Shown here one piece after another: positions 1-7,303 of a stretch of DNA of 11,725 nt. Both the position numbers and the translations under genes were made by a program. This DNA is from Clostridia bacterium (GTDB taxonomy: Bacteria; Bacillota_A; Clostridia; Christensenellales; Aristaeellaceae): positions 1 through 11,725 of the forward strand of contig JAFRMB010000035.1 in the NCBI GenBank assembly GCA_017430945.1, read 5' to 3'. The notes below the pieces were generated by a model. The model searched no databases. It saw nothing but the letters and a program-made list of their open reading frames with translations, and was not told the DNA's origin. Numbering within the stretch: position 1 is the first letter of the stretch; every line of letters begins with the position of its first letter.

Positions 1-1
1 C

Positions 2-103
2 AAGGTCATCGGCAAGCAGGGGCGCATCGCCAAAGCGATCCGCACTGTCGTCAAGGCCGCGTCCGTGAAGATCCCGAAGCCGGTCTTCGTGGAGATCATC
101 TGA
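2..103 (+). CDS. khpA: KhpA, KH-domain RNA-binding protein (3' end only)
   Basis: Partial gene entering from the left edge; the reading frame starts at base 2 and ends at TGA 101-103, giving 33 residues. The fragment opens with KVIGKQGRIAKAIRTVVKAA, the GxxG loop (GKQG) and following helix of a type II KH domain, and closes with a beta strand ending VFVEII, as KhpA proteins do. KhpA is normally about 75-80 residues, so roughly the last 40 percent is present. In Firmicutes KhpA is a small cytoplasmic RNA-binding protein that partners with KhpB and usually lies between rpsP and rimM. Here the expected rimM does not follow; a gyrA fragment starts within a few bases of the stop. The identification rests on the motif and length to the stop, and is fairly sure despite the short fragment. 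Confidence 0.82.
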   Translation, partial: KVIGKQGRIAKAIRTVVKAASVKIPKPVFVEII

Positions 104-104
104 G

Positions 105-542
105 GCGCGTCCCGCCGCGGGCGACGAAGTCGTGGACATGTGCCCGGTGTTCGAAGGCATGAAGGTGCTCTCCATCACCGAGCTTGGCTACGGGAAGCTC
201 ACGGAGATCGACGAGTACCGCGTGCAGAGCCGCGCCGGCAAGGGCATCCGGGCCATGCGCCTCACGGCCAGGACCGGCAAGCTCACCTGCCAGCTGCTGG
301 CGGATGAGGCGGAGGACATCCTGCTGATCACCGACGACGGCACCGTCATCCGCACGCCTGTGAGCACCATCTCCACGCTCGGACGCAGCACACAGGGCGT
401 GCGCCTGATGCGCGTCCAGGAGGGCAGCAAGGTGGTCTGCGTGGCCCGGGCTGAAGCGGAAGAGGAAGAGGCCCCCGATGAGCTCGACGGCGAAGCAGAC
501 GCGCCTGTGAGCGAGGACAGCGGCGTCGACGAGGAGATCTGA
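105..542 (+). pseudogene. gyrA: DNA gyrase subunit A, C-terminal fragment
   Basis: The open frame from just after the khpA stop to TGA 540-542 encodes about 145 residues matching the end of GyrA: GDEVVDMCPV, then a blade with ELGYGKLTEIDEYRVQSRAG, then ILLITDDGTVIR and LGRSTQGVRLMRV. These are the last one to two blades of the DNA-wrapping beta-pinwheel. It ends in an acidic tail rich in Glu/Asp. In the same frame there is a stop at 66-68, and the upstream bases read as khpA, so the catalytic N-terminal domain and earlier blades are absent. The frame is undamaged and well conserved, so the event is recent or is an assembly artefact. Possible internal starts at GTG 132 or ATG 138 lack a Shine-Dalgarno sequence, so I treat it as a promoterless remnant, not a functional gene. 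It would not supply gyrase activity. Confidence 0.75.
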
Positions 543-604
543 CCGAAGTACTTCCGGACAGATGCATCCGGAATGCCGAGCGGCGCTGCGGCGGCCGAAA
601 ACCG

Positions 605-655
605 ACGACAAAAGACCCTGCATCCCAGAACGGGATACAGGGCCTTTTTTGTCGG
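605..655. terminator. bidirectional Rho-independent terminator
   Basis: A hairpin with arms 614-626 and 632-644 (13 positions, two mismatches, five-base loop) is followed by six T's at 645-650 on the + strand and preceded by a run of A's at 610-613, which is a T-run for the - strand. Flanking CGACA and TGTCG bases extend the symmetry. It sits between the converging gyrA fragment (stop 542) and the giant - strand gene (stop 692), so it can end transcription from both sides. Confidence 0.85.
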
Positions 656-691
656 ACGCGTCGAATCATGTGTCCACGCGTCGGTCCGGGG

Positions 692-3600
692 TCAACGCCC
701 CAGCGTATCTGCAAAGAACGCGCCGGTCGCGTCGACGGCCTCGTACAGCGAATGGAGGTCCTCTTCCGAGAAGACATTGAACGTGTGATCCATGCCCTCG
801 ATGAAGCAGGTCCTGGAGAGTTCGTTGCGGCTTGCGGCGACGATCTTTTCGCTCCAGGAGGGATCGACGGTATCGTCGTCGGTGCCGGCGATGGCCAGCA
901 CGGGCCCGGCGTAGCCCTTTGAGAACTCGCCCAGCACATCCGTATTGGCGACGTCGTCGCACCACTGGAGGCTGACGTTCAGGCTGTCGCGCCAGTCGAA
1001 TTCCATCACGAAGGATCCGTTCGCTTTGGCTTCCGCGTAGTCGGCCTCCGAGAAGAAGCCGTCCAGCATCATGTCGGGCGCGCCGGCCCATGTCACGAGG
1101 GACTTGAAGGTCTCCGGTTCCCAGGCGCAGGCCAGCAGCGCGTCCGTGCCGCCCTGGCTCCAGCCCATGACGCCGATGGCGTCGCCGTCGATGAGATCCA
1201 GTGACGCCATGTAGTCCGCGGCAGCCTTGGCGTCCGAAACGGCAGAGTGGAAGTCGTACAGCATATAGTCCGCGGTGCTCTCGCCGTTGCCAGGGAAGTC
1301 GATGCGGATGGTGGCGATGCCGTATTTATCGGCCAGCACGGGCGCGGCGTGCCTGTAGCCGTCGCCGGCTTCGTCGCGCGAAGAGCCGGTGCCGTGCAGC
1401 ATCACGACCGCGGGGAACGGACCGTCGCCCGCAGGCAGGCAGACCGTGGCAGGGATGTCATAGGATCCGCCGGGGATGACGATGTCGGTCTCGATCGGTC
1501 CATCATCGGGCGAGCCTTCATCGTCCGCGGGTTTGTCGGGATCGACAGGCGCCTCATCCGCGCCGCCGATCAGGCCGTCTTCCGCGGACTTTACGGGATC
1601 GTTGGGGCTCAGAGGCTCGGTCACTTCCGTCTTATCGGGAGCCACATGTCCGGCATCATCGGCTTCTTCGACGACCGCGGGCTTAGCTTCCACGTCTTTG
1701 CCGGACACCGTGGGCTCGGTGCCGTCAGCCTTATCGGCGGCGGGCTTGGCTTCCACGGCATCGCTGGGCTTCACAGATTCGGTCCCATCGGAGGCCTTTT
1801 CGGCGACGGCCGGCTTGGCATCGTCCGCTTTGTCTGCGCCGGAGAGACCGTCGGTCTTCTCGGCTTTATCGGCTTCGAAGGACGTGGTCCCGTCGGCTTC
1901 AACAGCCTCAGCGGGCGCGCCGCCGTCGGCCTGGTCGGCCTCATGCGCCGCGGCAGAAACGTCTTTGCCGGTCGCCTCCGCGCCCGAAGGCGCTGCGGGC
2001 GTGCCGGCGTCGGCGGATCCATTCGCACCTGTGCCATCGGCCTGTGCAGTCGATTGGTCCGCTTCTTTTGCGGCGTGGACCGCGCTCCAGTTGATCTTCG
2101 TCTCAATGGGGCCGGGGGCTTCCGATGCGGGCTCGGTCTCTTCCCCGTCGGCCGCGGTGTCCGATCCGCCGTCGGCCGCGGTGTCCGATCCGCCGTCGGC
2201 CGCGGGGCCCGATCCGCCGTTGGCCGCGGTGTCCGATCCGCCGTCGGCCGCGGTGTCCGATCCGCCGTCGGCCGCGGTGTCCGATCCACCGTCAGCCGCG
2301 ATATCCGATCCGCCGTCAGCCGCGATATCCGATCCGCCGTCGGCCGCGATGTCCTCCGATCCGCCGTCAGTCGGAGCCGCATTCTCAACGGGCATTTCGA
2401 GCGAGGCGACGTTGGAACGCGCGGGCGAGTCGTCAGACAGCTCCGCGTCGGCGGCCCAGCAGGCCTTGTAGATGCTGCCGTCGACGTAGAGATCGAGGAT
2501 CACGACCGTCACGTCCATGCCGACAGACTCGCCGATCCCGAGATCGAAATGCTTGTCGCCGGCGCACTGCCAGCCCTTCACGCCGTGCCCCAGATCGAAC
2601 CAGGGCGCAGCGGGATCCGCCGGCGAGAAGCGGTTGTCGCCCACCGCGTAGATGCGGATGGACTTGATGCTCTTTCCGGTGTCGTTTTTGATGTGGAGCC
2701 TGCAGCCGTGCGCGGTACCCACTGGGTACTTATCCATGGGCGGCTTCGGATCGACGGAGAGCTCGATGAGCGCGTCGGGCGCCTTCGATGTGACATTGCG
2801 TTCGACGTGCGCGACGTTCGAGCGCACAGGCGTCCCGCTGTCCTGGACGACGCCCTTCGCCACAAAGCCCCATCTGAAGCTCTTTGCCTCTACATCCGCA
2901 GACCGGACAACGTAGTTCAGCTCGACGACGCGCTGCTCATTGGGCTCCAGCAGATCGCTGATCGGCACGGGACCGATCTTTCCCATCAGTTTTTGAAGAT
3001 GCGCGTAATCCTCGGCGTACTCCAGGTGCACCTTGTCGACGGGGACCGAGCCGCTGTTGCGGACGATCAGCCGCAGCTTGATAGGGTCGTTCAGCAGATA
3101 GGTGGTCCTGCTGGGCACCAGCTGATACTTCAGCTGCAGCTTGCCCTCCTGCTCATCGGGGTCCAGCACCTCCATGGGCAGCGTGACCGGCAGGGACTTG
3201 ATCTCTTCCACATTCCCCTTGACATTGGTGACCTGGCCGGTGGCGTAAAACGTGACGGTGTAATCCTTCCATTTGTCCTTCAGGGTATAGACGGGCAGGT
3301 TGACCAGAAAATCCCGGCTCTCATGGGCAGCCATCTTTTTTGCCAGCTGCTTCGTACTCTTGAAGGCGGCCTTTCCCTCCCAGTCCGTTTCGCACACCAG
3401 TTTGACGTTGCTGAATTCATCGGCTGCGTTCGTGGTGACGGTGACGGGGATGTCCAGGGACTCATAGGGGTAGACCGAGAAGGCTTCCTTGTGCACCGTC
3501 AGGTAGAGGAAAGCCGGGTAGTCGATGACGTGGCTGTCGCCGCCGACCAGCGTCACTTTCGGATTGGTGAACGGCGGGCGCACCTCGCAGGATTCGGTCT

Positions 3601-6600
3601 CATACTTGTCCGTCGTCAGGCTGATGAGCTTGATGGTGACGTTGCGCGTCGTCCACCCGTTATGATCGGGATCCAGGTACATGGTATAGACGAAATCGTA
3701 GCTGCAGCCGGGCTCCAGGTCGCTCTCGGTCCAGTCCATCTCGCTGATGCTGTCCGTGTTGTTGTTGGTGATGCTGACAAATCGGTAGCTGTCATAGCCG
3801 TCGATACTCAGGCGCATCTTCACGGGGATCTTCGCACCATCGTAATAGGCGCTCTCGTCCTTGGTCTGCTCCACGATCACCAGGCTGCGCCAGCTGTCGG
3901 GCCTCTGTTCACCGGGACCGAGCGTGGGCATGGGCCCGCTCTTCAGATTCATTTTGTTGTAGCCGTCGGGCAGCGGCAGGTTGTTCGGCTTGATATAAAC
4001 GGGATCGAGCGTCAGATAGACATCGTTGGAATACCAGGGATAGCTGCCGGAAGAGGTCGTCTCCGTGGCGGTGCCCTGGAAGCGGAGATGCCATTCATCA
4101 TCGACCGTGAAATCCGGATCGAGCGTCAGCTTCCAGGTGTCCTGAAGGCTTCCGCCGGCCGGCAGGCTCGCGGGCCCCTCGCACACGGGGAGCACGGCGT
4201 TCTCGCCCCACGCCATCGAAACCTGGTCGAGCGTCAGGTCTTTGCCGCCCGTGTTCGTCAGCACCCACTGGAACTCGACCTCTTCGCCCGCGGCATAGTT
4301 CTCCTTCACGGGGGAGGTCTGTTCCACGGCCAGTTGCAGCGTGCGCTCGTAGTGCTCCGGCTCCAGCGCAAAGTGGACTTCGTTCGAGCGGATGCCTCCG
4401 AGGGACTTGTCGACGAAATCGGCCCAGGCGACGAAGAAGAAGGACCAAGTCCCCTCGTCTTTGCCGTAGTCCCTTCGGAGCCAATCGTCATAGAGCGTCA
4501 CCGTATGCGTGCCCACTCCGGAGGCCTGAGCGTTGGCCGGCAGGACGATCGGCTGCAGAGAGACGGGGCTTCCCTGCTCATCCGGCGTGGTGCACTCGAT
4601 CTGTTCGAGTACGGCGTCGTACGGGCTGACGTTGGTCACCTTCCAAGCGAAGGTCACCTCGTCGTCGACCTCGTAGAAGGGCTTTTCAGGCGAGAGCTGC
4701 TCCACCTCGAGCACGAGATCGCTGCCTGCAGATCCGGAATTCAGCCGTATCTCCACCCTGTTGGAATGCGCGCTGCCGGCCGGCCCGTCAGCGGGTGTGG
4801 CGGCGGCTTCGAAGAACAGGCACCAGCGGCCGTAGTTCATCTGACCGTCATTGAAATAGAGGTCGTCGCTGAGCCAGCTCTCGCTGAGCGTGACGGTGTG
4901 GGTGCCCGTCAGAGGGGAACCGTGCGCAGGAAGCGCAAAGGGACCCTTGCGGATGAGCTCGACGCTCTTCTCATCGTTGGGCGATTCGACCCAAAGCGAA
5001 TCCAGCGACAGATCCACCTGTCCTTTGTTTTCCAGCGTCCACTTGAATTCGACCTTGTCTCCCACCTCATAGAGCGTCTTCACGGGAGAGACCTGCTCGA
5101 CGGTGAGCTGCATCGGCGTCCGGTTCCTGCCCACCCGGATGGTCAGCGGGAATCGCTCCGCGCTGATACGGTGGCCGTCGGGATGCTTCGCGGAAGCCTC
5201 GCAGAAGAGATGCGCCTCTTGCTGTCCGGGGTACAGGTCGTGAGCTTCGAGGATATAGGTGGCGTATCGCGTCAACGACGCCCCGGCCGGCAGAAGCTTC
5301 GCGCTGCCGGTCCCGATGTCTATGATGCCTTCTCCGTTGTCCAGGCAGACCTCGTAGGCTACGTCGGTCAGGTCGACGCCGGTCCCGTTGGACACCGTGA
5401 CCTCGACGTTCACCGTATCGCCGGGCATGTATATCGGGAGCTCGCCGCAGATGCGGGCGGTGAGCTTCAGGTTTTCGTCGATATCGCGCTTGTCGTCCTG
5501 TACGATATAGTGGTCGGTGACCGTGTTGCTGACCCACTTTTTGCCGGTCACGACGGAAGTGCCCAGCGCGCGGAAATTGAGGTAGAGATCGCCGTTGGCG
5601 TTGGGCGATCCCTCAGGCCAGGCGACGTGCTTGCGGTCGATCTGGATCGAGAAGGTGCCGGAGAGGGTATTTTCGCCGTTGGCCTTCAGTAGATTGCCGT
5701 CGATGCTCATGACGGAGTGGAAGATGTGGTGCACATCCTTCGACGTGTTGTCCTGGCCGTAGCTCAACAGGATCGGCCCGAGCTTACAGTCCTCGCTTCC
5801 GTCGTTGACGACCGTCCAGTTGAAGGTCATCTTCTCGCCGACGTAGCGAAGCGGCAGCACGTTGACCAGCTCCACAGACAGCCGGAGGCTGACCGGCGTA
5901 TCCACGCCGCTCACACTGACCCGGTCCTCTTCCTGCTGGAGCTTCATCCAGTCGTCCACCAGATGGTCGATGTCGATGGGGCGCAGGCGTCCGGGGCGGA
6001 TCGGGTCGGGACGGATATAGCTCCAGTCCTCGATGGCTTGCTCCGTGCGCCGGCCGTAATCGCCGTCCACCTGGCCGACCTCGAAGCCCATGTCGCCGAG
6101 GATCTCCTGGATGACCTCGATGGGCTTGCCGCGGTCGCCGCGCTCAAAGGTCGGCAACGCCTTGATGACGTCTTTTTCGACCAGGCCGCAGCGCTCGCAG
6201 ACGCGCTCTCTGAGGCCGTCCTCAAGGCGCGTGAGGGGCGTGATCGTCCGCCATTCGCCGAAGAGGTGCTGCGCGAAGGCGAGGGTCTGCGGCCAGGCCA
6301 CGCCGTCGACTTCGAGTCCCTCGGCCTCCTGCACGGCTTTTACCGCGCGTTCGGTGCCCCTGCCAAAACTGCCGTCCGCGCGCCCCTTCAGCGCGCCGTA
6401 GCAGATGAGTCCCTGCTGGAGCGCCTTCACGGCATCGCCGCGGGCGCCGCGGCGCAGCGTGCCCTCGGGATCGTAGTCCTCGGTCTGCTGCGTGCCGCAC
6501 ATGCGGCACGTGCGGGCGCGCGTGCCGGAGGAATGATCGGTGGCCTCGACGATGATCTCCCATTCGCCGAAGTCGTGATCGAGCATTTTGATGCTGCCCT

Positions 6601-7027
6601 TGTCGACATGGCCGCAATCGGCGCAGGTGCGCTCGCGGCTGCCCTTTTCGGTGCAGGTGGCCGCCTGAATGACCGTCCATGCGCCGTATTTGTGCGGCAG
6701 CCTGTCGATCTTCTGCCTGTCTACGTGCCGGCACACCTTGCACTTGCGTTCCTTTTCGCCTTCCTTTGTGCAGGTCGGTTCCTTTGTGGTCTTCCAGTGG
6801 CCGTAGTCATGCCTGAGTTTGGGGATGGATTCGGTCCTGGTCTGCTGACAGCCTCTGCATATGTATTTGATGCTGCCTTTTTTGGTGCAGGTCGCCTTTG
6901 TGCGGCTGACCTCCGTCCAGGTGTGGGTATGACCGTAGGGGGATCTGCTGGCCAGCGCGGTGCCGGGCAGTGCGCTGATCAGCAGCACCAGGATGAGTGC
7001 GATGGCTGTGATCCTTCTGTTTTTCAT
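692..7027 (-). CDS. giant secreted wall-binding protein with C-terminal alpha/beta-hydrolase
   Basis: Encodes 2111 residues. Start chosen at ATG 7027-7025: GGAGG lies 8 nt upstream and a signal peptide (residues 1-26, ending TALA) follows at once; a longer in-frame start at 7138 overlaps the -10 box. Order: Cys repeats with CxxC pairs at 57/60, 96/99, 135/138, 174/177 and 277/280; peptidoglycan-binding-like domains at about 191-253 (RRGARGDAVKALQQ) and 294-336; about nine beta-sandwich repeats of 110-130 residues (378-1547); an Ala/Asp/Gly-rich linker (1550-1842) starting with AADGGSDT repeats; an alpha/beta-hydrolase (1843-2111) with nucleophile Ser1957 in GWSQGG, Asp2051 in GTDDDTV, His2081 in GMDHTF and an HGTGSS oxyanion-type loop. 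There is no LPXTG motif or membrane anchor, so wall attachment would be non-covalent through the N-terminal modules. The hydrolase resembles dienelactone-hydrolase/cinnamoyl-esterase-like serine esterases; its substrate cannot be read from sequence. Own promoter at 7138-7166. I know no named gene with this architecture. Confidence 0.93.
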   Translation of the reverse strand: MKNRRITAIALILVLLISALPGTALASRSPYGHTHTWTEVSRTKATCTKKGSIKYICRGCQQTRTESIPKLRHDYGHWKTTKEPTCTKEGEKERKCKVCRHVDRQKIDRLPHKYGAWTVIQAATCTEKGSRERTCADCGHVDKGSIKMLDHDFGEWEIIVEATDHSSGTRARTCRMCGTQQTEDYDPEGTLRRGARGDAVKALQQGLICYGALKGRADGSFGRGTERAVKAVQEAEGLEVDGVAWPQTLAFAQHLFGEWRTITPLTRLEDGLRERVCERCGLVEKDVIKALPTFERGDRGKPIEVIQEILGDMGFEVGQVDGDYGRRTEQAIEDWSYIRPDPIRPGRLRPIDIDHLVDDWMKLQQEEDRVSVSGVDTPVSLRLSVELVNVLPLRYVGEKMTFNWTVVNDGSEDCKLGPILLSYGQDNTSKDVHHIFHSVMSIDGNLLKANGENTLSGTFSIQIDRKHVAWPEGSPNANGDLYLNFRALGTSVVTGKKWVSNTVTDHYIVQDDKRDIDENLKLTARICGELPIYMPGDTVNVEVTVSNGTGVDLTDVAYEVCLDNGEGIIDIGTGSAKLLPAGASLTRYATYILEAHDLYPGQQEAHLFCEASAKHPDGHRISAERFPLTIRVGRNRTPMQLTVEQVSPVKTLYEVGDKVEFKWTLENKGQVDLSLDSLWVESPNDEKSVELIRKGPFALPAHGSPLTGTHTVTLSESWLSDDLYFNDGQMNYGRWCLFFEAAATPADGPAGSAHSNRVEIRLNSGSAGSDLVLEVEQLSPEKPFYEVDDEVTFAWKVTNVSPYDAVLEQIECTTPDEQGSPVSLQPIVLPANAQASGVGTHTVTLYDDWLRRDYGKDEGTWSFFFVAWADFVDKSLGGIRSNEVHFALEPEHYERTLQLAVEQTSPVKENYAAGEEVEFQWVLTNTGGKDLTLDQVSMAWGENAVLPVCEGPASLPAGGSLQDTWKLTLDPDFTVDDEWHLRFQGTATETTSSGSYPWYSNDVYLTLDPVYIKPNNLPLPDGYNKMNLKSGPMPTLGPGEQRPDSWRSLVIVEQTKDESAYYDGAKIPVKMRLSIDGYDSYRFVSITNNNTDSISEMDWTESDLEPGCSYDFVYTMYLDPDHNGWTTRNVTIKLISLTTDKYETESCEVRPPFTNPKVTLVGGDSHVIDYPAFLYLTVHKEAFSVYPYESLDIPVTVTTNAADEFSNVKLVCETDWEGKAAFKSTKQLAKKMAAHESRDFLVNLPVYTLKDKWKDYTVTFYATGQVTNVKGNVEEIKSLPVTLPMEVLDPDEQEGKLQLKYQLVPSRTTYLLNDPIKLRLIVRNSGSVPVDKVHLEYAEDYAHLQKLMGKIGPVPISDLLEPNEQRVVELNYVVRSADVEAKSFRWGFVAKGVVQDSGTPVRSNVAHVERNVTSKAPDALIELSVDPKPPMDKYPVGTAHGCRLHIKNDTGKSIKSIRIYAVGDNRFSPADPAAPWFDLGHGVKGWQCAGDKHFDLGIGESVGMDVTVVILDLYVDGSIYKACWAADAELSDDSPARSNVASLEMPVENAAPTDGGSEDIAADGGSDIAADGGSDIAADGGSDTAADGGSDTAADGGSDTAANGGSGPAADGGSDTAADGGSDTAADGEETEPASEAPGPIETKINWSAVHAAKEADQSTAQADGTGANGSADAGTPAAPSGAEATGKDVSAAAHEADQADGGAPAEAVEADGTTSFEADKAEKTDGLSGADKADDAKPAVAEKASDGTESVKPSDAVEAKPAADKADGTEPTVSGKDVEAKPAVVEEADDAGHVAPDKTEVTEPLSPNDPVKSAEDGLIGGADEAPVDPDKPADDEGSPDDGPIETDIVIPGGSYDIPATVCLPAGDGPFPAVVMLHGTGSSRDEAGDGYRHAAPVLADKYGIATIRIDFPGNGESTADYMLYDFHSAVSDAKAAADYMASLDLIDGDAIGVMGWSQGGTDALLACAWEPETFKSLVTWAGAPDMMLDGFFSEADYAEAKANGSFVMEFDWRDSLNVSLQWCDDVANTDVLGEFSKGYAGPVLAIAGTDDDTVDPSWSEKIVAASRNELSRTCFIEGMDHTFNVFSEEDLHSLYEAVDATGAFFADTLGR
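2147..2365 (-). repeat. 24-bp tandem repeat, nine units, in the linker of the giant gene
   Basis: Nine head-to-tail units begin at 2147, 2171, 2195, 2219, 2243, 2267, 2291, 2315 and 2339; the first eight are 24 bp and the last is 27 bp owing to one extra codon. Every unit keeps the reading frame. On the - strand each encodes the octapeptide AADGGSDT or a close variant (SDI, SGP, ANGG). Units are near-identical in DNA, with changes concentrated at few positions, so the array is young and probably variable in length between strains. Confidence 0.95.
2387..5896 (-). repeat. array of about nine beta-sandwich repeats (protein level)
   Basis: Residues about 378-1547 of the giant protein fall into successive Ig/CARDB-like units. 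The clearest three share LTVEQVSPVK, LEVEQLSPEK and LAVEQTSPVK openings (about 641, 773, 899), followed by a YE-x-GD-x-V-x-F-x-W strand and an N-x-G turn (WTLENKG, WKVTNVS, WVLTNTG). Units usually close with SN-x-V (HSNRV, RSNEV, YSNDV, RSNVA). The more diverged units at about 378, 518, 1047, 1172, 1295 and 1418 keep the strand-turn pattern (WTVVNDG, VTVSNGT, LIVRNSG, LHIKNDT). No catalytic motif is visible, so a stalk or spacer role is the natural reading. Confidence 0.75.
6155..6928 (-). repeat. five Cys-knuckle repeats interleaved with a peptidoglycan-binding domain (protein level)
   Basis: Within the giant protein, residues about 34-291 hold five copies of a ~40-residue unit: His-x-x-x-x-Trp, then ATCT-x-x-G-type sequence, then C-x-x-C and a closing Ile-containing strand. 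The first three copies have three cysteines (47/57/60, 86/96/99, 125/135/138). The fourth (174/177) and fifth (277/280) have lost the first one. A peptidoglycan-binding-like domain sits between copies four and five and another follows copy five, so the last part reads as a duplicated module of Cys repeat plus binding domain. Similar units occur in exported proteins of gut Clostridia; their ligand is not known to me. Confidence 0.8.
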
Positions 7028-7030
7028 ATG

Positions 7031-7040
7031 CCTTTCCTCC
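7031..7040 (-). promoter_or_regulatory. ribosome binding site of the giant secreted protein
   Basis: On the - strand the sequence GGAGGAAAGG ends 3 nt before the ATG, with GGAGG itself 8 nt away. It fixes the start at 7027 and puts the hydrophobic signal peptide right at the N terminus. Confidence 0.9.
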
Positions 7041-7079
7041 ATCGTCATTCGGTCCGGGGCGGTGTCCATGAGCTGTCCG

Positions 7080-7106
7080 GGTCCCGAGGCCGTATGCCTG
7101 GGGACC
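7080..7106 (-). other. symmetric hairpin in the 5' leader of the giant gene
   Basis: A 27-base inverted repeat: outer arms GGTCCC/GGGACC, one C.C mismatch, inner arms AGGC/GCCT and a five-base loop. It lies in the roughly 100-nt leader between the predicted transcription start (about 7131) and the ribosome binding site. It has no T-run next to it, so it is not an obvious terminator. It could stabilise the mRNA, bind a regulator as DNA, or have no role. Confidence 0.6.
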
Positions 7107-7137
7107 TTGTGAAACTTAACGAAAACTACCCATTTCA

Positions 7138-7166
7138 ATTATACCATGGACAAGGCCGTTTGTCAT
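7138..7166 (-). promoter_or_regulatory. sigma-A promoter of the giant secreted protein gene
   Basis: Read on the - strand: -35 box ATGACA (7166-7161, five of six to consensus), 17-nt spacer, -10 box TATAAT (7143-7138, perfect). Transcription should start near 7131, leaving a leader of about 100 nt. A terminator hairpin of the preceding gene lies upstream, so the giant gene is probably its own transcription unit. Confidence 0.88.
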
Positions 7167-7238
7167 TCCGAATCATGAAGATTTTGTGACAAATACGTCC
7201 GGTGCGGGTTGTGGACCGGGGTCCGCACCGCACGCGGC

Positions 7239-7281
7239 AAAAGCAGCAGGCTCCGGATCTGTCCATCAGATCCGGAGCCTG
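7239..7281 (-). terminator. terminator after malQ-glgP
   Basis: A perfect 14-bp stem (arms 7247-7260 and 7268-7281) with a seven-base loop lies 22 bp past the stop of the fusion gene. On the - strand the stem is followed by CTG and then four T's, a short and slightly displaced T-run, so it is a likely but not ideal Rho-independent terminator. A further 8-bp stem (7200-7207 with 7223-7230) lies just downstream. Confidence 0.75.
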
Positions 7282-7303
7282 TGTCGCATCATATCGTCGG
7301 TCG

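Noticed and set aside
543..604. Small inverted repeats (for example TTCCGG/CCGGAA at about 552-573) after the gyrA stop.
   Set aside because: Short stems with no T-run; the strong terminator at 605-655 explains the end of transcription.
2147..2365. Tandem repeats that might suggest a CRISPR array.
   Set aside because: The 24-bp units are directly adjacent with no unique spacers, keep a reading frame and encode a peptide repeat.
1247..5692. A 1481-codon open frame on the + strand, antisense to the giant gene.
   Set aside because: High-GC codon use on the - strand removes stops from this frame. The product is low in recognisable motifs and rich in Arg/Gly/Val/His, there is no ribosome binding site or promoter, and the opposite strand has clear domains, a signal peptide and a catalytic triad.
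7028..7138. N-terminal extension of the giant protein by 37 residues to an ATG at 7138.
   Set aside because: That ATG falls on the -10 box, upstream of the predicted transcription start, and would put a charged stretch before the signal peptide. The ATG at 7027 has GGAGG at 8 nt.
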